Assembly: GCA_014238425.1 (NCBI GenBank)
Contig: JABABD010000009.1
Span: forward strand, 1 to 64,000
Direction of reading: 5' to 3'
Origin: Flavobacteriaceae bacterium
GTDB lineage: Bacteria > Bacteroidota > Bacteroidia > Flavobacteriales > Flavobacteriaceae
DNA length: 64,000 nucleotides
Below, piece after piece: positions 9,392 to 17,953 of this stretch (its first letter is position 1; each line of letters opens with the position of its first letter). Both the position numbers and the translations under genes were made by a program. The notes under the pieces were generated by a model, which did no database searches, was not told where the DNA came from, and was given only the letters and a program-made list of their open reading frames with translations.

Positions 9392-9613
9392 ATGTATTGG
9401 ACATTAGAACTAGCATCTTATTTAAGTGATGCGCCTTGGCCAGCTACTAAAGATGAATTAATCGATTATGCGATTAGAACTGGAGCTCCTTTGGAGGTAG
9501 TTGAAAATTTACAATCTATTGAAGACGAAGGTGATTCTTACGATTCAATTGATGAAATTTGGCCTGACTACCCAACAGACGACGATTACCTCTGGAATGA
9601 GGATGAATATTAA
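9392..9613 (+). CDS. DUF2795 domain protein (73 aa)
   Basis: Small acidic cytoplasmic protein. Its first two thirds (WTLELASYLSDAPWPATKDE, then LIDYAIRTGAPLEVVENL) match my memory of the DUF2795 family, a short helical fold found in many bacteria. The C-terminal 25 residues are very rich in Asp, Glu, Tyr and Trp (DDDYLWNEDEY). The gene has its own promoter at 9340-9369 and its own terminator at 9637-9664, so it is a single-gene unit. Function is unknown in the family; the acidic tail might contact a basic partner, which is speculation. Confidence 0.8.
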   Translation: MYWTLELASYLSDAPWPATKDELIDYAIRTGAPLEVVENLQSIEDEGDSYDSIDEIWPDYPTDDDYLWNEDEY

Positions 9614-9636
9614 ATAATAATTGCAAAACTAAAGTT

Positions 9637-9664
9637 AAAAAGTCTCATTCGAGGCTTTTTTTAT
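9637..9664 (+). terminator. Rho-independent terminator after the DUF2795 gene
   Basis: Stem AAAAAGTCTC / GAGGCTTTTT (one internal mismatch) around an ATTC loop, followed by a T run. It lies 24 bases after the DUF2795 stop and before secA. Confidence 0.7.
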
Positions 9665-9697
9665 TTCTGATTTCCTCATTAAGACAAGCACAACCGT

Positions 9698-9705
9698 TAT
9701 CTTTG
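9698..9705 (+). promoter_or_regulatory. Possible -7 element for secA
   Basis: TATCTTTG fits TAnnTTTG and lies 46 bases before the secA ATG. It sits inside a perfect inverted repeat GTTATC-TTT-GATAAC (9696-9710). No clear -33 TTG is seen at the usual distance, so the call is weak. Confidence 0.4.
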
Positions 9706-9751
9706 ATAACTGGTAAACTAAATTTATAAACCAAACAGAAAAGACATATAA

Positions 9752-12700
9752 ATGAGTTTCTTAAATTCAGTATTAAAAGTATTTGTAGGCGATAAATCCA
9801 AGCAGGATGTTAAAGCCCTCTCTCCTATTATTGACCAAGTTAACGCATTCGACAAAGAGCTAGAAGCTTTATCTCATGACGAGTTAAGAGCCAAAACTGC
9901 ATATTTCAAGGAAAACATAGCCAAAGCAAGAGCTCCTTTCCAGAGTGAAATGGACAAGCTACAAGAAGAAGCTGAGGTTACTGAAGATATTGACAGAAAA
10001 GAAGATATCTACCAAGAAATCGATAAACTAAAAGACGAATTATACAAGGCATCAGAAGATTGCTTGAACGACATCATGGCTGAAGCCTTTGCAGTCGTAA
10101 AAGAAACGGCAAAGCGTTTTGTTCATAATACAGAAATAACTGTTAGCGCAACACCTTACGACCGAGAGTTATCTGGAGACAAAAGCTATGTTACCTTAGA
10201 CAATGATAAAGCTACTTGGGCAAATTCATGGGATGCCGCTGGAAAGCCAATCACCTGGGACATGATTCATTATGACGTCCAACTAATTGGAGGTGTTGCA
10301 TTGCACCAAGGTAAAATTGCTGAAATGCAAACTGGTGAAGGTAAGACCCTTGTAGCATCGTTACCAATGTATCTCAACGCATTATCTGGTAATGGTGTGC
10401 ATCTGGTCACTGTAAATGACTATTTAGCAAAACGCGATAGCGCATGGATGGCACCTTTATTTGAGTTTCATGGTATGAGTGTTGATTGTATCGATTATCA
10501 TCAACCCAATTCAGCCGCACGAAAAAAAGCGTACAATGCAGATATAACCTATGGTACCAATAACGAATTTGGATTTGATTACCTGCGTGATAATATGGCA
10601 CATTCACCAGATGATTTAGTACAACGCCCACACCATTATTCCATAGTCGATGAAGTAGATTCTGTATTAGTTGATGATGCCAGAACCCCATTGATTATTT
10701 CTGGTCCTATTCCACAAGGTGATAGGCATGAATTTAATGAACTCAAGCCAAAAGTAGACGATATTGTACGTGTGCAACGACAATACTTGACAGGAGTCTT
10801 GGCAGAAGCCAAGAAACTCATTAAAGAGGGTGATGATAAAGAAGGAGGTTTTCAATTATTGCGTGTTTTTAGAGGAATGCCCAAGAACAAAGCACTTATC
10901 AAGTTCTTGAGTGAGGAAGGTGTTAGACTAAAACTTCAGAAAACCGAAAATTTCTATATGCAAGACAACAACCGTGAAATGCCAAAGGTAGATACAGAGT
11001 TGTACTATGTTATTGATGAAAAGAACAATCAAATAGAATTATCTGATAAAGGTGTTGAATTTCTTTCTGGTAAGGATGATCCTAATTTCTTTGTAATGCC
11101 AGAAATGGGAATCGAGGTTGATAAAATTGAATCACAAGGGCTTGCCGCGGAAAAAGAAGCAGAACTCAAAGAAGACTTGTTCAGAGATTTTGGAGTTAAG
11201 TCTGAACGTATACATACACTTAATCAATTATTGAAGGCCTATACCCTATTCGAAAAGGACATACAATATGTCGTGATGGAAAACAAGGTCATGATCGTAG
11301 ATGAGCAAACAGGGCGTATTATGGATGGTCGCCGTTATTCCGACGGATTACATCAAGCTATTGAAGCCAAAGAAAATGTAAAAATCGAATCTGCAACACA
11401 AACATTTGCTACGGTAACATTACAAAACTTCTTCAGAATGTACCGTAAGTTATCCGGTATGACAGGTACTGCTGTCACAGAAGCTGGTGAACTTTGGGAA
11501 ATCTATAAATTGGATGTTGTTGAAATCCCGACCAATAGACCTATCGCTCGTGATGACAGACAAGATTTGGTCTATAAGACAAAACGAGAAAAATACAATG
11601 CGGTTATTGATGAAGTTACTAAGCTATCTCAAGAAGGTCGCCCAGTGCTTATTGGTACTACCAATGTAGAGATAAGTGAGCTATTAGGAAAGATGCTAAG
11701 CATACGCAAAGTACCACATGATGTCCTGAATGCTAAATTGCATAAAAAGGAAGCAGACATCGTGGCAAAAGCTGGAGATCCAGGACAAGTAACCATTGCC
11801 ACTAACATGGCAGGTCGTGGAACAGATATCAAGCTATCTGACGCTGTTAAAGCATCTGGTGGATTAGCAATTGTAGGAACAGAGCGCCATGATTCGCGTC
11901 GTGTAGACAGGCAGTTACGCGGTCGTGCAGGACGTCAAGGGGATCCAGGAAGCTCTCAATTTTATGTGTCTTTAGAAGATAACCTCATGCGTTTATTTGG
12001 TAGTGAACGAATTGCTAAGATGATGGACAGGATGGGATTAGATGAGGGTGAAGTAATTCAGCACTCCATGATATCAAAATCTATTGAGCGTGCTCAGAAA
12101 AAAGTAGAGGAAAACAATTTCGGTGTACGTAAGCGATTATTAGAATATGATGATGTAATGAATGCCCAACGTGAAGTGGTTTACAAGCGTCGTTACCATG
12201 CGTTGTTCGGAGAGCGCTTACGTGTAGATCTAGCAAACATGATTTTTGACACGTCAGAGATCATTTCAGAAACTAATAAAGATGCAAGTGATTATAAAAA
12301 TTTCGAATTTGAATTGATTCGTTACTTCTCTATGAGCACTCCAATTAGTGAAGAAGAATTCAACAAAATGTCAATTCAAGATATTTCTCAAAAAGTATAT
12401 CACTCAGCGTTTGATCATTACAAAGAAAAAATGGAACGTAATGCAGATTTGGCGTTCCCTGTCATAAAAAATGTATATGAAACGCAACGCGACAAATTTA
12501 AACGTATTGTTGTACCATTTACAGACGGTATTAAAAACTTACAAGTCGTTACCGATTTAGAAAAAGCTTATGAAACAAAAGGCAAGCAACTAATTACTGA
12601 CTTTGAGAAAAACATTACACTAGCTATTATAGATGATGCTTGGAAAACTCATTTACGTAAAATGGATGAATTGAAGCAATCTGTACAATTAGCGGTACAC

Positions 12701-13102
12701 GAACAAAAAGATCCTCTGTTAATCTACAAATTCGAATCCTTTGAGTTATTCAAGAAGATGATTGACGAGGTAAATAAAGATGTGATTTCTTTCTTATTTA
12801 AAGGAGAGCTACCTACTGAAGATACAAGTGCAATTCAAGAAGCTAGACAAACACGACGCAAAGAACAAACGCAGACTTCTAAAGAAGAAATTCAGAATAT
12901 GGACGAGCGTTCGGCTGAAGCTAAAGCCGCTGGACAGACACAAAGACAACAAGTAGTAGAAACTATTGTTCGTGAGCAACCAAAAATTGGACGTAACGAC
13001 AAAGTTACTATTAAGCATGTAATGAGTGGAGAAAATAAAACTCTAAAATATAAACAAGCCATTCCCTTAATTCAGAAAGGTGACTGGGTATTAGTGGAGT
13101 AA
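9752..13102 (+). CDS. secA: Preprotein translocase ATPase SecA
   Basis: Motor of the Sec pathway; couples ATP hydrolysis to pushing unfolded preproteins through SecYEG. The 1116 residues include Walker A MQTGEGKT at 192-199, the DEVD box in SIVDEVDSVLVDDARTP, NBD2 with MAGRGTDIKLS and the arginine-finger region RQLRGRAGRQGDPGSSQFY. Compared with E. coli SecA (901 residues) there are insertions, one of them a charged helical segment at about 60-100, as usual in Bacteroidota. The C-terminal Cys/His zinc motif is absent; the tail ends KGDWVLVE instead. It is transcribed alone and ends before a strong terminator at 13182-13210. Confidence 0.98.
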   Translation: MSFLNSVLKVFVGDKSKQDVKALSPIIDQVNAFDKELEALSHDELRAKTAYFKENIAKARAPFQSEMDKLQEEAEVTEDIDRKEDIYQEIDKLKDELYKASEDCLNDIMAEAFAVVKETAKRFVHNTEITVSATPYDRELSGDKSYVTLDNDKATWANSWDAAGKPITWDMIHYDVQLIGGVALHQGKIAEMQTGEGKTLVASLPMYLNALSGNGVHLVTVNDYLAKRDSAWMAPLFEFHGMSVDCIDYHQPNSAARKKAYNADITYGTNNEFGFDYLRDNMAHSPDDLVQRPHHYSIVDEVDSVLVDDARTPLIISGPIPQGDRHEFNELKPKVDDIVRVQRQYLTGVLAEAKKLIKEGDDKEGGFQLLRVFRGMPKNKALIKFLSEEGVRLKLQKTENFYMQDNNREMPKVDTELYYVIDEKNNQIELSDKGVEFLSGKDDPNFFVMPEMGIEVDKIESQGLAAEKEAELKEDLFRDFGVKSERIHTLNQLLKAYTLFEKDIQYVVMENKVMIVDEQTGRIMDGRRYSDGLHQAIEAKENVKIESATQTFATVTLQNFFRMYRKLSGMTGTAVTEAGELWEIYKLDVVEIPTNRPIARDDRQDLVYKTKREKYNAVIDEVTKLSQEGRPVLIGTTNVEISELLGKMLSIRKVPHDVLNAKLHKKEADIVAKAGDPGQVTIATNMAGRGTDIKLSDAVKASGGLAIVGTERHDSRRVDRQLRGRAGRQGDPGSSQFYVSLEDNLMRLFGSERIAKMMDRMGLDEGEVIQHSMISKSIERAQKKVEENNFGVRKRLLEYDDVMNAQREVVYKRRYHALFGERLRVDLANMIFDTSEIISETNKDASDYKNFEFELIRYFSMSTPISEEEFNKMSIQDISQKVYHSAFDHYKEKMERNADLAFPVIKNVYETQRDKFKRIVVPFTDGIKNLQVVTDLEKAYETKGKQLITDFEKNITLAIIDDAWKTHLRKMDELKQSVQLAVHEQKDPLLIYKFESFELFKKMIDEVNKDVISFLFKGELPTEDTSAIQEARQTRRKEQTQTSKEEIQNMDERSAEAKAAGQTQRQQVVETIVREQPKIGRNDKVTIKHVMSGENKTLKYKQAIPLIQKGDWVLVE

Positions 13103-13181
13103 TGGCGTTTAATTATTTCAGTTTCTATTTATCACTGTTTTTCTAAACACTCTAAGCAGTAATACTACATATACAATCATA

Positions 13182-13210
13182 AAAAAACCGAAGCAATGCT
13201 TCGGTTTTTT
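13182..13210. terminator. Strong symmetrical terminator after secA
   Basis: Perfect 13-base-pair stem AAAAAACCGAAGC / GCTTCGGTTTTTT with loop AAT. The A run and T run make it able to stop transcription from either side. Confidence 0.85.
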
Positions 13211-13218
13211 AATATATT

Positions 13219-13258
13219 CCTTACAAATCTGTAAGGCATTTCCTTAGATATAGTAAGG
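13219..13258. repeat. Tandem small hairpins with interchangeable arms
   Basis: CCTTAC (13219-13224), GTAAGG (13231-13236), CCTTA (13242-13246) and TAAGG (13254-13258) form two hairpins with a 23-base period. Arms of one can pair with arms of the other, giving alternative folds. No coding frame follows directly. Confidence 0.55.
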
Positions 13259-13307
13259 TGAAAAATCAAGAGATTAGGTTAGCTCTATTTATCTTCGGGG
13301 TCTTGAA

Positions 13308-13410
13308 GTATTTACGCCAACGTTGTTAAACCTAATGCTAGTCAGGTTATAGTAAGCGATTATATTAAAGGGATTTTTTAGTTGTTATTAAAGGCGTTGG
13401 CGGTAAATAC
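13308..13410. repeat. Widely spaced inverted repeat (103 bp element)
   Basis: The left arm GTATTTACGCCAACG (13308-13322) is matched by the reverse complement of 13395-13410 with a single extra base. The 72 bases between contain a smaller hairpin with arms AACCT / AGGTT. No open frame inside. It looks like a small mobile or integration-derived repeat unit; only one copy is in this window. Confidence 0.6.
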
Positions 13411-13596
13411 AATAAATTATTGCAGCATTTACATCTACCATAAAATTTAAACTCTGTATTGCTAAATTAGCAAGATTTAAAACCAATTAAAGAACTCATG
13501 GTTTTTTATTATTATATTTCTACTCTATAAAAATATAAAGCAAAACAATATTAATGCAGATTTATTACCTTTCAGTAGAATAGTTGTTTTCTTTAT

Positions 13597-14601
13597 ATGA
13601 AAAAGTTTCTTTGGATAGTATTCCTCCTATTATTATTGAGTAGTTTGATTTTTTATTTCTGGGCAAGTAACAATGCTTTAGATGAAGTAGAGTATACCCA
13701 ATTAATAGATTATCCAGCCAAACCTGTTCCATATAAAGACACTTTATCAATCATAACTTTCAATATTGGGTATTTATCTGGCATGACCAATAACCAAGCT
13801 ATAAAACCAAATACAAGACTTAATGCCAAAAATCACCAAAGAACCATTGATCTTTTCAGAGAGTATCAGCCCGACATGGTCGTTTTCCAAGAAATTGATT
13901 TTGACTCGTACCGTTCTTTCAATAATAACCAATTAAGGTCAATAGGAGAATTCTCAAACTTCGATATGGGCGCTATGGCCATTAATTGGGATAAAAACTA
14001 TGTGCCTTTTCCATATGGATTACCAAGCACGCATTATGGCAAAATTCTTTCTGGACAAGGTGTTTTAAGTAAATATCCTATTATCTCTAATGAACGACTT
14101 GTTTTGAAGAAAGCAGATAATCCTTTTTACTACAATGCTTTTTATTTAGAGCGTCTTTTACAAATTACAAAAATAGATATTGGGGATACAGAACTTATAG
14201 TTATGAACGTTCATTTGGAAGCTTATAACAAAGAAGCTCGACAAAATCAAGCCAAGTATGTATTAGATACATATCGTAAATATGCATCAACATATCCAGT
14301 GATATTATTGGGTGATTTTAATGCAGAAGCACCTTATTGCAAAGACACGCAAGATTCGTTAACGCTGTCGTACTTCTTGGACGAGCCTCATCTGAATCAA
14401 GCTATTACACAAATGATGTACGAAAAAGCACCGAGCACATTCTTTACCTTCAATAGCGACACACCGTTTCAGAAGATTGACTATATCTTCTACTCCTCAG
14501 ACAAGATTCAATCTATTGACGCAAAAGTGCTTCATGATTTTGGCGAAATTTCCGATCACTTACCAGTATTAATGCGTTTTACATTAACTGACATGCTATG
14601 A
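13597..14601 (+). CDS. Endonuclease/exonuclease/phosphatase (EEP) family protein, membrane-anchored
   Basis: Metal-dependent phosphoesterase fold shared by nucleases, inositol phosphatases and sphingomyelinases. The 334 residues begin with one membrane helix (residues 5-23), so the catalytic domain is probably periplasmic. Active-site motifs appear in order: ITFNIGY, DMVVFQEIDFDS (metal-binding Glu), VMNVHLEAYN, ILLGDFNAEAP (Asp and Asn), KIDYIFYSS and SDHLPVLMRF (final Asp-His pair). All key residues are present. The substrate cannot be read from sequence; a DNase, a phospholipase-like enzyme or a sugar-phosphate phosphatase all fit. It converges with the ion-channel gene, leaving 14 bases between stops. 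Confidence 0.85.
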   Translation: MKKFLWIVFLLLLLSSLIFYFWASNNALDEVEYTQLIDYPAKPVPYKDTLSIITFNIGYLSGMTNNQAIKPNTRLNAKNHQRTIDLFREYQPDMVVFQEIDFDSYRSFNNNQLRSIGEFSNFDMGAMAINWDKNYVPFPYGLPSTHYGKILSGQGVLSKYPIISNERLVLKKADNPFYYNAFYLERLLQITKIDIGDTELIVMNVHLEAYNKEARQNQAKYVLDTYRKYASTYPVILLGDFNAEAPYCKDTQDSLTLSYFLDEPHLNQAITQMMYEKAPSTFFTFNSDTPFQKIDYIFYSSDKIQSIDAKVLHDFGEISDHLPVLMRFTLTDML

Positions 14602-14615
14602 GCAAAAAAGGATTA

Positions 14616-15689
14616 TTATATTTCTGTGAGATCAAACTCATTCAGAATTAATTCCCATTCTTGTCCTTCAATTATTTCTAAAATCTTTTGAGAAATGATT
14701 TTTTCTAGGTCTAAGTTATTTTTTGATAATCCGAATGCGTAAAATTGAACATCGAATTCAATAGGGATGAGTTCAATCTCTGAAAATGTTTTCTCTTGAT
14801 CAATATGGTACTTTAAAATAGGCTCATCATACATAAAAGCTTCTACATCGCCATTTGCAAGAGCCGTTAAACCTTGCTCAACATTTTTAAACACTTGAAT
14901 GTCTTTAAAAAAATGTGTCTTCAAGAACTCTGCTGAACTAGAGTTCTTAATCGACCCAACAGGGCGTTCTTTAAATTCAGTAAGGCTATTTGGATTGGTA
15001 CTCATTTGGTTGACTGTTAAGCTAGAAGCAATACTAGCCGTTAGTCCAGAAATAAATAGCAGGCCTCCAAACATCAGTACTAGAGCCGTTATCTTTCCAC
15101 CTTTACTTTGTGGAGCCTTATCACCATAACCAACCGTTGTCAAGGTCACAGCTGACCACCATAAACCATCCCAAAGACCTGCTAATCCATTACGAAAATG
15201 AGTAGGATTCTTGCGGTGCTCAAAATACCAACCTAACCAACCAAAAATAAAGATGATAAGCAATAAAACTAATAACCCTTTTAAGAAATTTGCATTGAAA
15301 AAAGCTTTTACAAATTGAATAAGTTTTTGCACTGGCGATAATCTTGCAACAGCTATAGTAGAATGCGAGGCATAAAATGCATCCGTAAAAATCATTTTTC
15401 TATTACGCTCACTAGTAATAGTTAAAGGATTGATACTAATATCTATATCTCCATTTTCAAGAGCTAACAACATCTCTGAAAACTCCATGGGCATTAATTC
15501 GTAGTTCAAATCTAAATCTCTCGCCACGCGTTTCCATAAAAGCATATTGATGCCTTCCTGACTTCCACTGTTCTCTATAATAAAAGGCGGCGCCATAGTA
15601 TAGCCCACTTTAAGAGTGTCTTTTTCTTGAGACCATATGATAGAGTAGCTAAATAGTAAAAAAGCTATGAACAAAGACTTTTTCATCAA
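14616..15689 (-). CDS. Ligand-gated potassium channel, GluR0-like (SBP_bac_3 plus pore)
   Basis: Predicted inner-membrane channel opened by a small ligand in the periplasm, as in bacterial ionotropic glutamate receptors. Residues 1-20 are a signal peptide. Lobe 1 of a solute-binding domain (about 25-118) contains NPLTITSERNRK, the usual site of the ligand-carboxylate Arg. A first membrane helix follows (137-155), then a pore helix and the potassium filter TVGYGD (185-190), a second helix (198-222), and lobe 2 (235-350), in which DVEAFMYDEP carries the expected ligand Asp. This split order is the GluR0 plan. The exact ligand is unknown. The gene is divergent from the Coa1-family gene across 59 bases. 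Confidence 0.88.
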   Translation of the reverse strand: MMKKSLFIAFLLFSYSIIWSQEKDTLKVGYTMAPPFIIENSGSQEGINMLLWKRVARDLDLNYELMPMEFSEMLLALENGDIDISINPLTITSERNRKMIFTDAFYASHSTIAVARLSPVQKLIQFVKAFFNANFLKGLLVLLLIIFIFGWLGWYFEHRKNPTHFRNGLAGLWDGLWWSAVTLTTVGYGDKAPQSKGGKITALVLMFGGLLFISGLTASIASSLTVNQMSTNPNSLTEFKERPVGSIKNSSSAEFLKTHFFKDIQVFKNVEQGLTALANGDVEAFMYDEPILKYHIDQEKTFSEIELIPIEFDVQFYAFGLSKNNLDLEKIISQKILEIIEGQEWELILNEFDLTEI

Positions 15690-15748
15690 TACATTTCATT
15701 AAGTTTTAAAGATACATTAAATACAAAAGTTTTATCTATATTCAGCCA

Positions 15749-16171
15749 ATGAATGAATCTACACATCAAAAAAACTGGTTTCAACACCACTGGAAATGGC
15801 TAGTGCCAGCAATAATTTTATTAAGCTTAATTCCTGTCTTACAATCTTCTTTAGGTGGTGCTCTCAAAGATTATGGCACCTTGTATACAAATCCTTCTAT
15901 TTACGAAAATGCATTAGATATAGTAAGAGGACATGAGGAAGCATCCAATTTTTTAGGGACACCAATTGAAACGCTTTTCTTAGTTGAAGGTGAAGTTCAA
16001 TATTTTAATGATGGAAACTCAGTTAAAATGACTATTCCAATTAAAGGTCGCAAAGTAAAAGGCAGAATGGATGTTGAAGCCGATAAAGTTAATGGTAAAT
16101 GGGTCTACGCACTCATTAGAGTACGCGCTAAAAAACCTAAGGTTCAAATAGAGGTTCTAAAGACTGAATAA
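15749..16171 (+). CDS. Coa1-family (cytochrome oxidase assembly factor-like) protein
   Basis: A 140-residue protein with one N-terminal membrane helix (about 17-34, WLVPAIILLSLIPVLQ) and a small beta-rich domain outside the cytoplasm. The phrase SNFLGTPIE followed by the pattern GKWVYALIRVRAKK resembles Coa1 (PF08695). The mitochondrial relative helps Cox1 maturation; in bacteria the role is not settled. No oxidase genes are nearby. The DUF1456 gene begins 14 bases after its stop, so they may share a transcript. Confidence 0.7.
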   Translation: MNESTHQKNWFQHHWKWLVPAIILLSLIPVLQSSLGGALKDYGTLYTNPSIYENALDIVRGHEEASNFLGTPIETLFLVEGEVQYFNDGNSVKMTIPIKGRKVKGRMDVEADKVNGKWVYALIRVRAKKPKVQIEVLKTE

Positions 16172-16185
16172 ACTACCTTTGCTTC

Positions 16186-16431
16186 ATGGGTTTAAACAAC
16201 AACGATGTCTTCAAGAAACTACGCGTCGCACATAAATTACGTGATAATGAAATAGTTGAGATACTAAAATTAGTGGATTTCAGGATATCCAAAAGCGAGC
16301 TTGGTGCTTTCTTCCGAAATGAGAATCATCCTAAATATATGGAGTGTGGCGACCAGATACTACGCAATTTCTTGAATGGATTAATTATTCACTTACGTGG
16401 ACCAATGCCAGAAAAGAAGACAAAGGAATAG
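16186..16431 (+). CDS. DUF1456 protein (81 aa, YehS-like)
   Basis: Small helical protein. The family (E. coli YehS) usually has two copies of a unit starting NNDVLRKLRYA; here one copy is seen (NNDVFKKLRVAHKLRDNEIV), followed by SKSELGAFFRNENHPKYMEC, which is the second half of that unit. It is therefore about half the length of YehS. The tail ends basic (KKTKE). Function unknown. It follows the Coa1-family gene and converges with a small secreted-protein gene seven bases away. Confidence 0.75.
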   Translation: MGLNNNDVFKKLRVAHKLRDNEIVEILKLVDFRISKSELGAFFRNENHPKYMECGDQILRNFLNGLIIHLRGPMPEKKTKE

Positions 16432-16438
16432 ATATTAT

Positions 16439-16750
16439 CTAATAATTCTCTACAATTTGCTTTCTCTTGGCAATCATTTCTCTATGACTGACTTTCTTAG
16501 CAGAATTCCTACGAGAATTACTGGTTTCAACTATACGTTGTTTTCTAGTAGTGTTTCTATTGGAGCTTCGCGAAATTACTGATGGCCTTGAAGGCACTTC
16601 ATTAATACGAATAACAGCATTATTCTTCGATATTTTAGGCTTAATCGCCTTCTTTATCTTAGTGGTGCTATTGTTTTGCTTATTCTGAGCCATCATATTA
16701 CTGGTCACAAAAAAACAGATAAAAGTTAGTGGAAGTAAAAGCTTCTTCAT
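16439..16750 (-). CDS. Secreted basic protein (103 aa), unknown
   Basis: No family recognised. Residues 1-21 form a signal peptide ending in a typical flavobacterial MMAQ cleavage region. The mature part (about 80 residues) is very basic and rich in Asn, Ser, Thr, Arg and Lys, with no aromatic core, so it is probably disordered or binds a polyanion such as LPS, nucleic acid or capsule. There is no cysteine in the mature part. It is a single gene with the LytTR operon ending 75 bases upstream on the same strand. Confidence 0.6.
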   Translation of the reverse strand: MKKLLLPLTFICFFVTSNMMAQNKQNNSTTKIKKAIKPKISKNNAVIRINEVPSRPSVISRSSNRNTTRKQRIVETSNSRRNSAKKVSHREMIAKRKQIVENY

Positions 16751-16825
16751 AACAGTTTAATTTAGGTTAACATAGATTAGGACCGACAATGTACAAAAAA
16801 AATCATAATTCGATGAAATGCACTG

Positions 16826-17581
16826 TTATTCAAGCCATAACTTAAAGTCCTTAACACGCTCTCTAGCAACAATTACGTCTTGATCATTATAGGAATTCAA
16901 CTTAATTTGAAGTCTTGAATTGGTATAACTCACCATATCCTTAATGGCGTTAATATTCACATAGAACTTGCGATTGATGCGGAAAAATACATCTGGCTGT
17001 AATTCGCCTTCCAGATGTTCTAATGTAGTATCAAGTAAATAATTACGTCCTTGTGTGGTATATGCATAAGTGCCTTTATTCTCACTATAAAAACATTCAA
17101 TTTCATCTACAGGAACCATTTTTAAATGTTGGCCGATTTTTATGGTAAAACGTTTTTTGTATTCACGGTCTATAGGATTAATGAGTAGTTTCTTGATGTC
17201 ATCAAAATCTAAAGTAACTTTCTGTCTTGTTGGTTGTTGTTCCTTGTATTTTTCAACAGCTTTAGCAAGTTCGACCTCATCTATAGGCTTTAATAGATAA
17301 TCAATGCTATTCAACTTAAAAGCTTGAAGGGCATATTCATCATAAGCGGTTGTAAAAATGATAGCGGATTTAATCTCGATAGTTTCGAATATTTCAAAAG
17401 AGAGACCATCGCTTAGTTGAATGTCCAAAAAAATTAAATCTGGATGTTCATTATTATTGAACCACTCGATGGATTCTTCTACTGAATGGAGCATTACACT
17501 TATATTCACATCCAACTCTGCCAGCATACGATTCAATCGTCTTGCTGATGGTTTTTCGTCTTCTATGATGATTATCTTCAT
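16826..17581 (-). CDS. LytTR-type response regulator
   Basis: Two-component response regulator of 251 residues. The receiver (1-120) has the acid pair EDE near residue 7 and the phospho-acceptor Asp53 in FLDIQLSDG, with the conserved Thr and Lys in FTTAYDEYA and YLLKPID. A LytTR DNA-binding domain follows from about 145 to the end (IGQHLKMVPVDEIECFYSEN, later FFRINRKFYVNINAI). Its ATG overlaps the stop codon of the 2TM gene before it, and the histidine kinase lies three genes upstream in the same operon, so that kinase is the probable partner. Confidence 0.93.
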   Translation of the reverse strand: MKIIIIEDEKPSARRLNRMLAELDVNISVMLHSVEESIEWFNNNEHPDLIFLDIQLSDGLSFEIFETIEIKSAIIFTTAYDEYALQAFKLNSIDYLLKPIDEVELAKAVEKYKEQQPTRQKVTLDFDDIKKLLINPIDREYKKRFTIKIGQHLKMVPVDEIECFYSENKGTYAYTTQGRNYLLDTTLEHLEGELQPDVFFRINRKFYVNINAIKDMVSYTNSRLQIKLNSYNDQDVIVARERVKDFKLWLE

Positions 17582-17928
17582 TCCCAGTTACGTTTATCTT
17601 TTTCTATCATCTCTTGAATCTTACGTTCTTCCCATTTTTTACCGAACAATAGGTCAGGTCCAAAAACACCAATGAAGTGAAAGAATAAACCAATACCCCA
17701 GAACAAGGCAACGGCAAACTTCTCAAAGCTAAAAAATGGTTCGTCCATATTATTATAACTAATAAGGATTATAAGCGAAATGTTTATGATAATGTAAATT
17801 GCTAAATGCCAATAAAACCCTATTAGTTTGTCCAATCTCTTTTTAGCTCTAATATAAGCCTCTTCGCGTTCAAATCTCTCCTGTGAATCGAACTGGTCGT
17901 TATCGTATGATTGTATATTTGTATTCAT
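17578..17928 (-). CDS. 2TM-domain protein (116 aa)
   Basis: Small inner-membrane protein made almost wholly of one 2TM domain (PF13239-like): an N-terminal AYIRAKKRLDKLIGFYWHLA helix, two membrane helices (about 40-58 and 72-92), and the closing motif GVFGPDLLFGKKWEERKI. The same motif closes the next 2TM protein and the C-terminus of the kinase in this operon, so three copies of one domain are made together. The stop overlaps the start of the response-regulator gene by four bases. Function of the domain is unknown; the context suggests it helps the kinase sense or assemble. Confidence 0.85.
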   Translation of the reverse strand: MNTNIQSYDNDQFDSQERFEREEAYIRAKKRLDKLIGFYWHLAIYIIINISLIILISYNNMDEPFFSFEKFAVALFWGIGLFFHFIGVFGPDLLFGKKWEERKIQEMIEKDKRNWE

Positions 17929-17953
17929 GATGTTGAATTTTAATTGATTACTA

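Larger units (their letters stand above)
13103..13596. other. 494-base intergenic region after secA
   Basis: No supported gene. It holds the secA terminator (13182-13210), a pair of tandem small hairpins (13219-13258), and a widely spaced inverted repeat (13308-13410). The last 185 bases are AT-rich and lead to the phosphoesterase gene; I find no exact TAnnTTTG box there. Confidence 0.8.

Noticed and set aside
13308-13410. Integron attC site
   Set aside because: The arms do not fit the RYYYAAC/GTTRRRY boxes and there is no integrase or cassette in the window.
16397-16582. Small plus-strand frame after DUF1456
   Set aside because: Overlaps the convergent secreted-protein gene antisense and has no family pattern.
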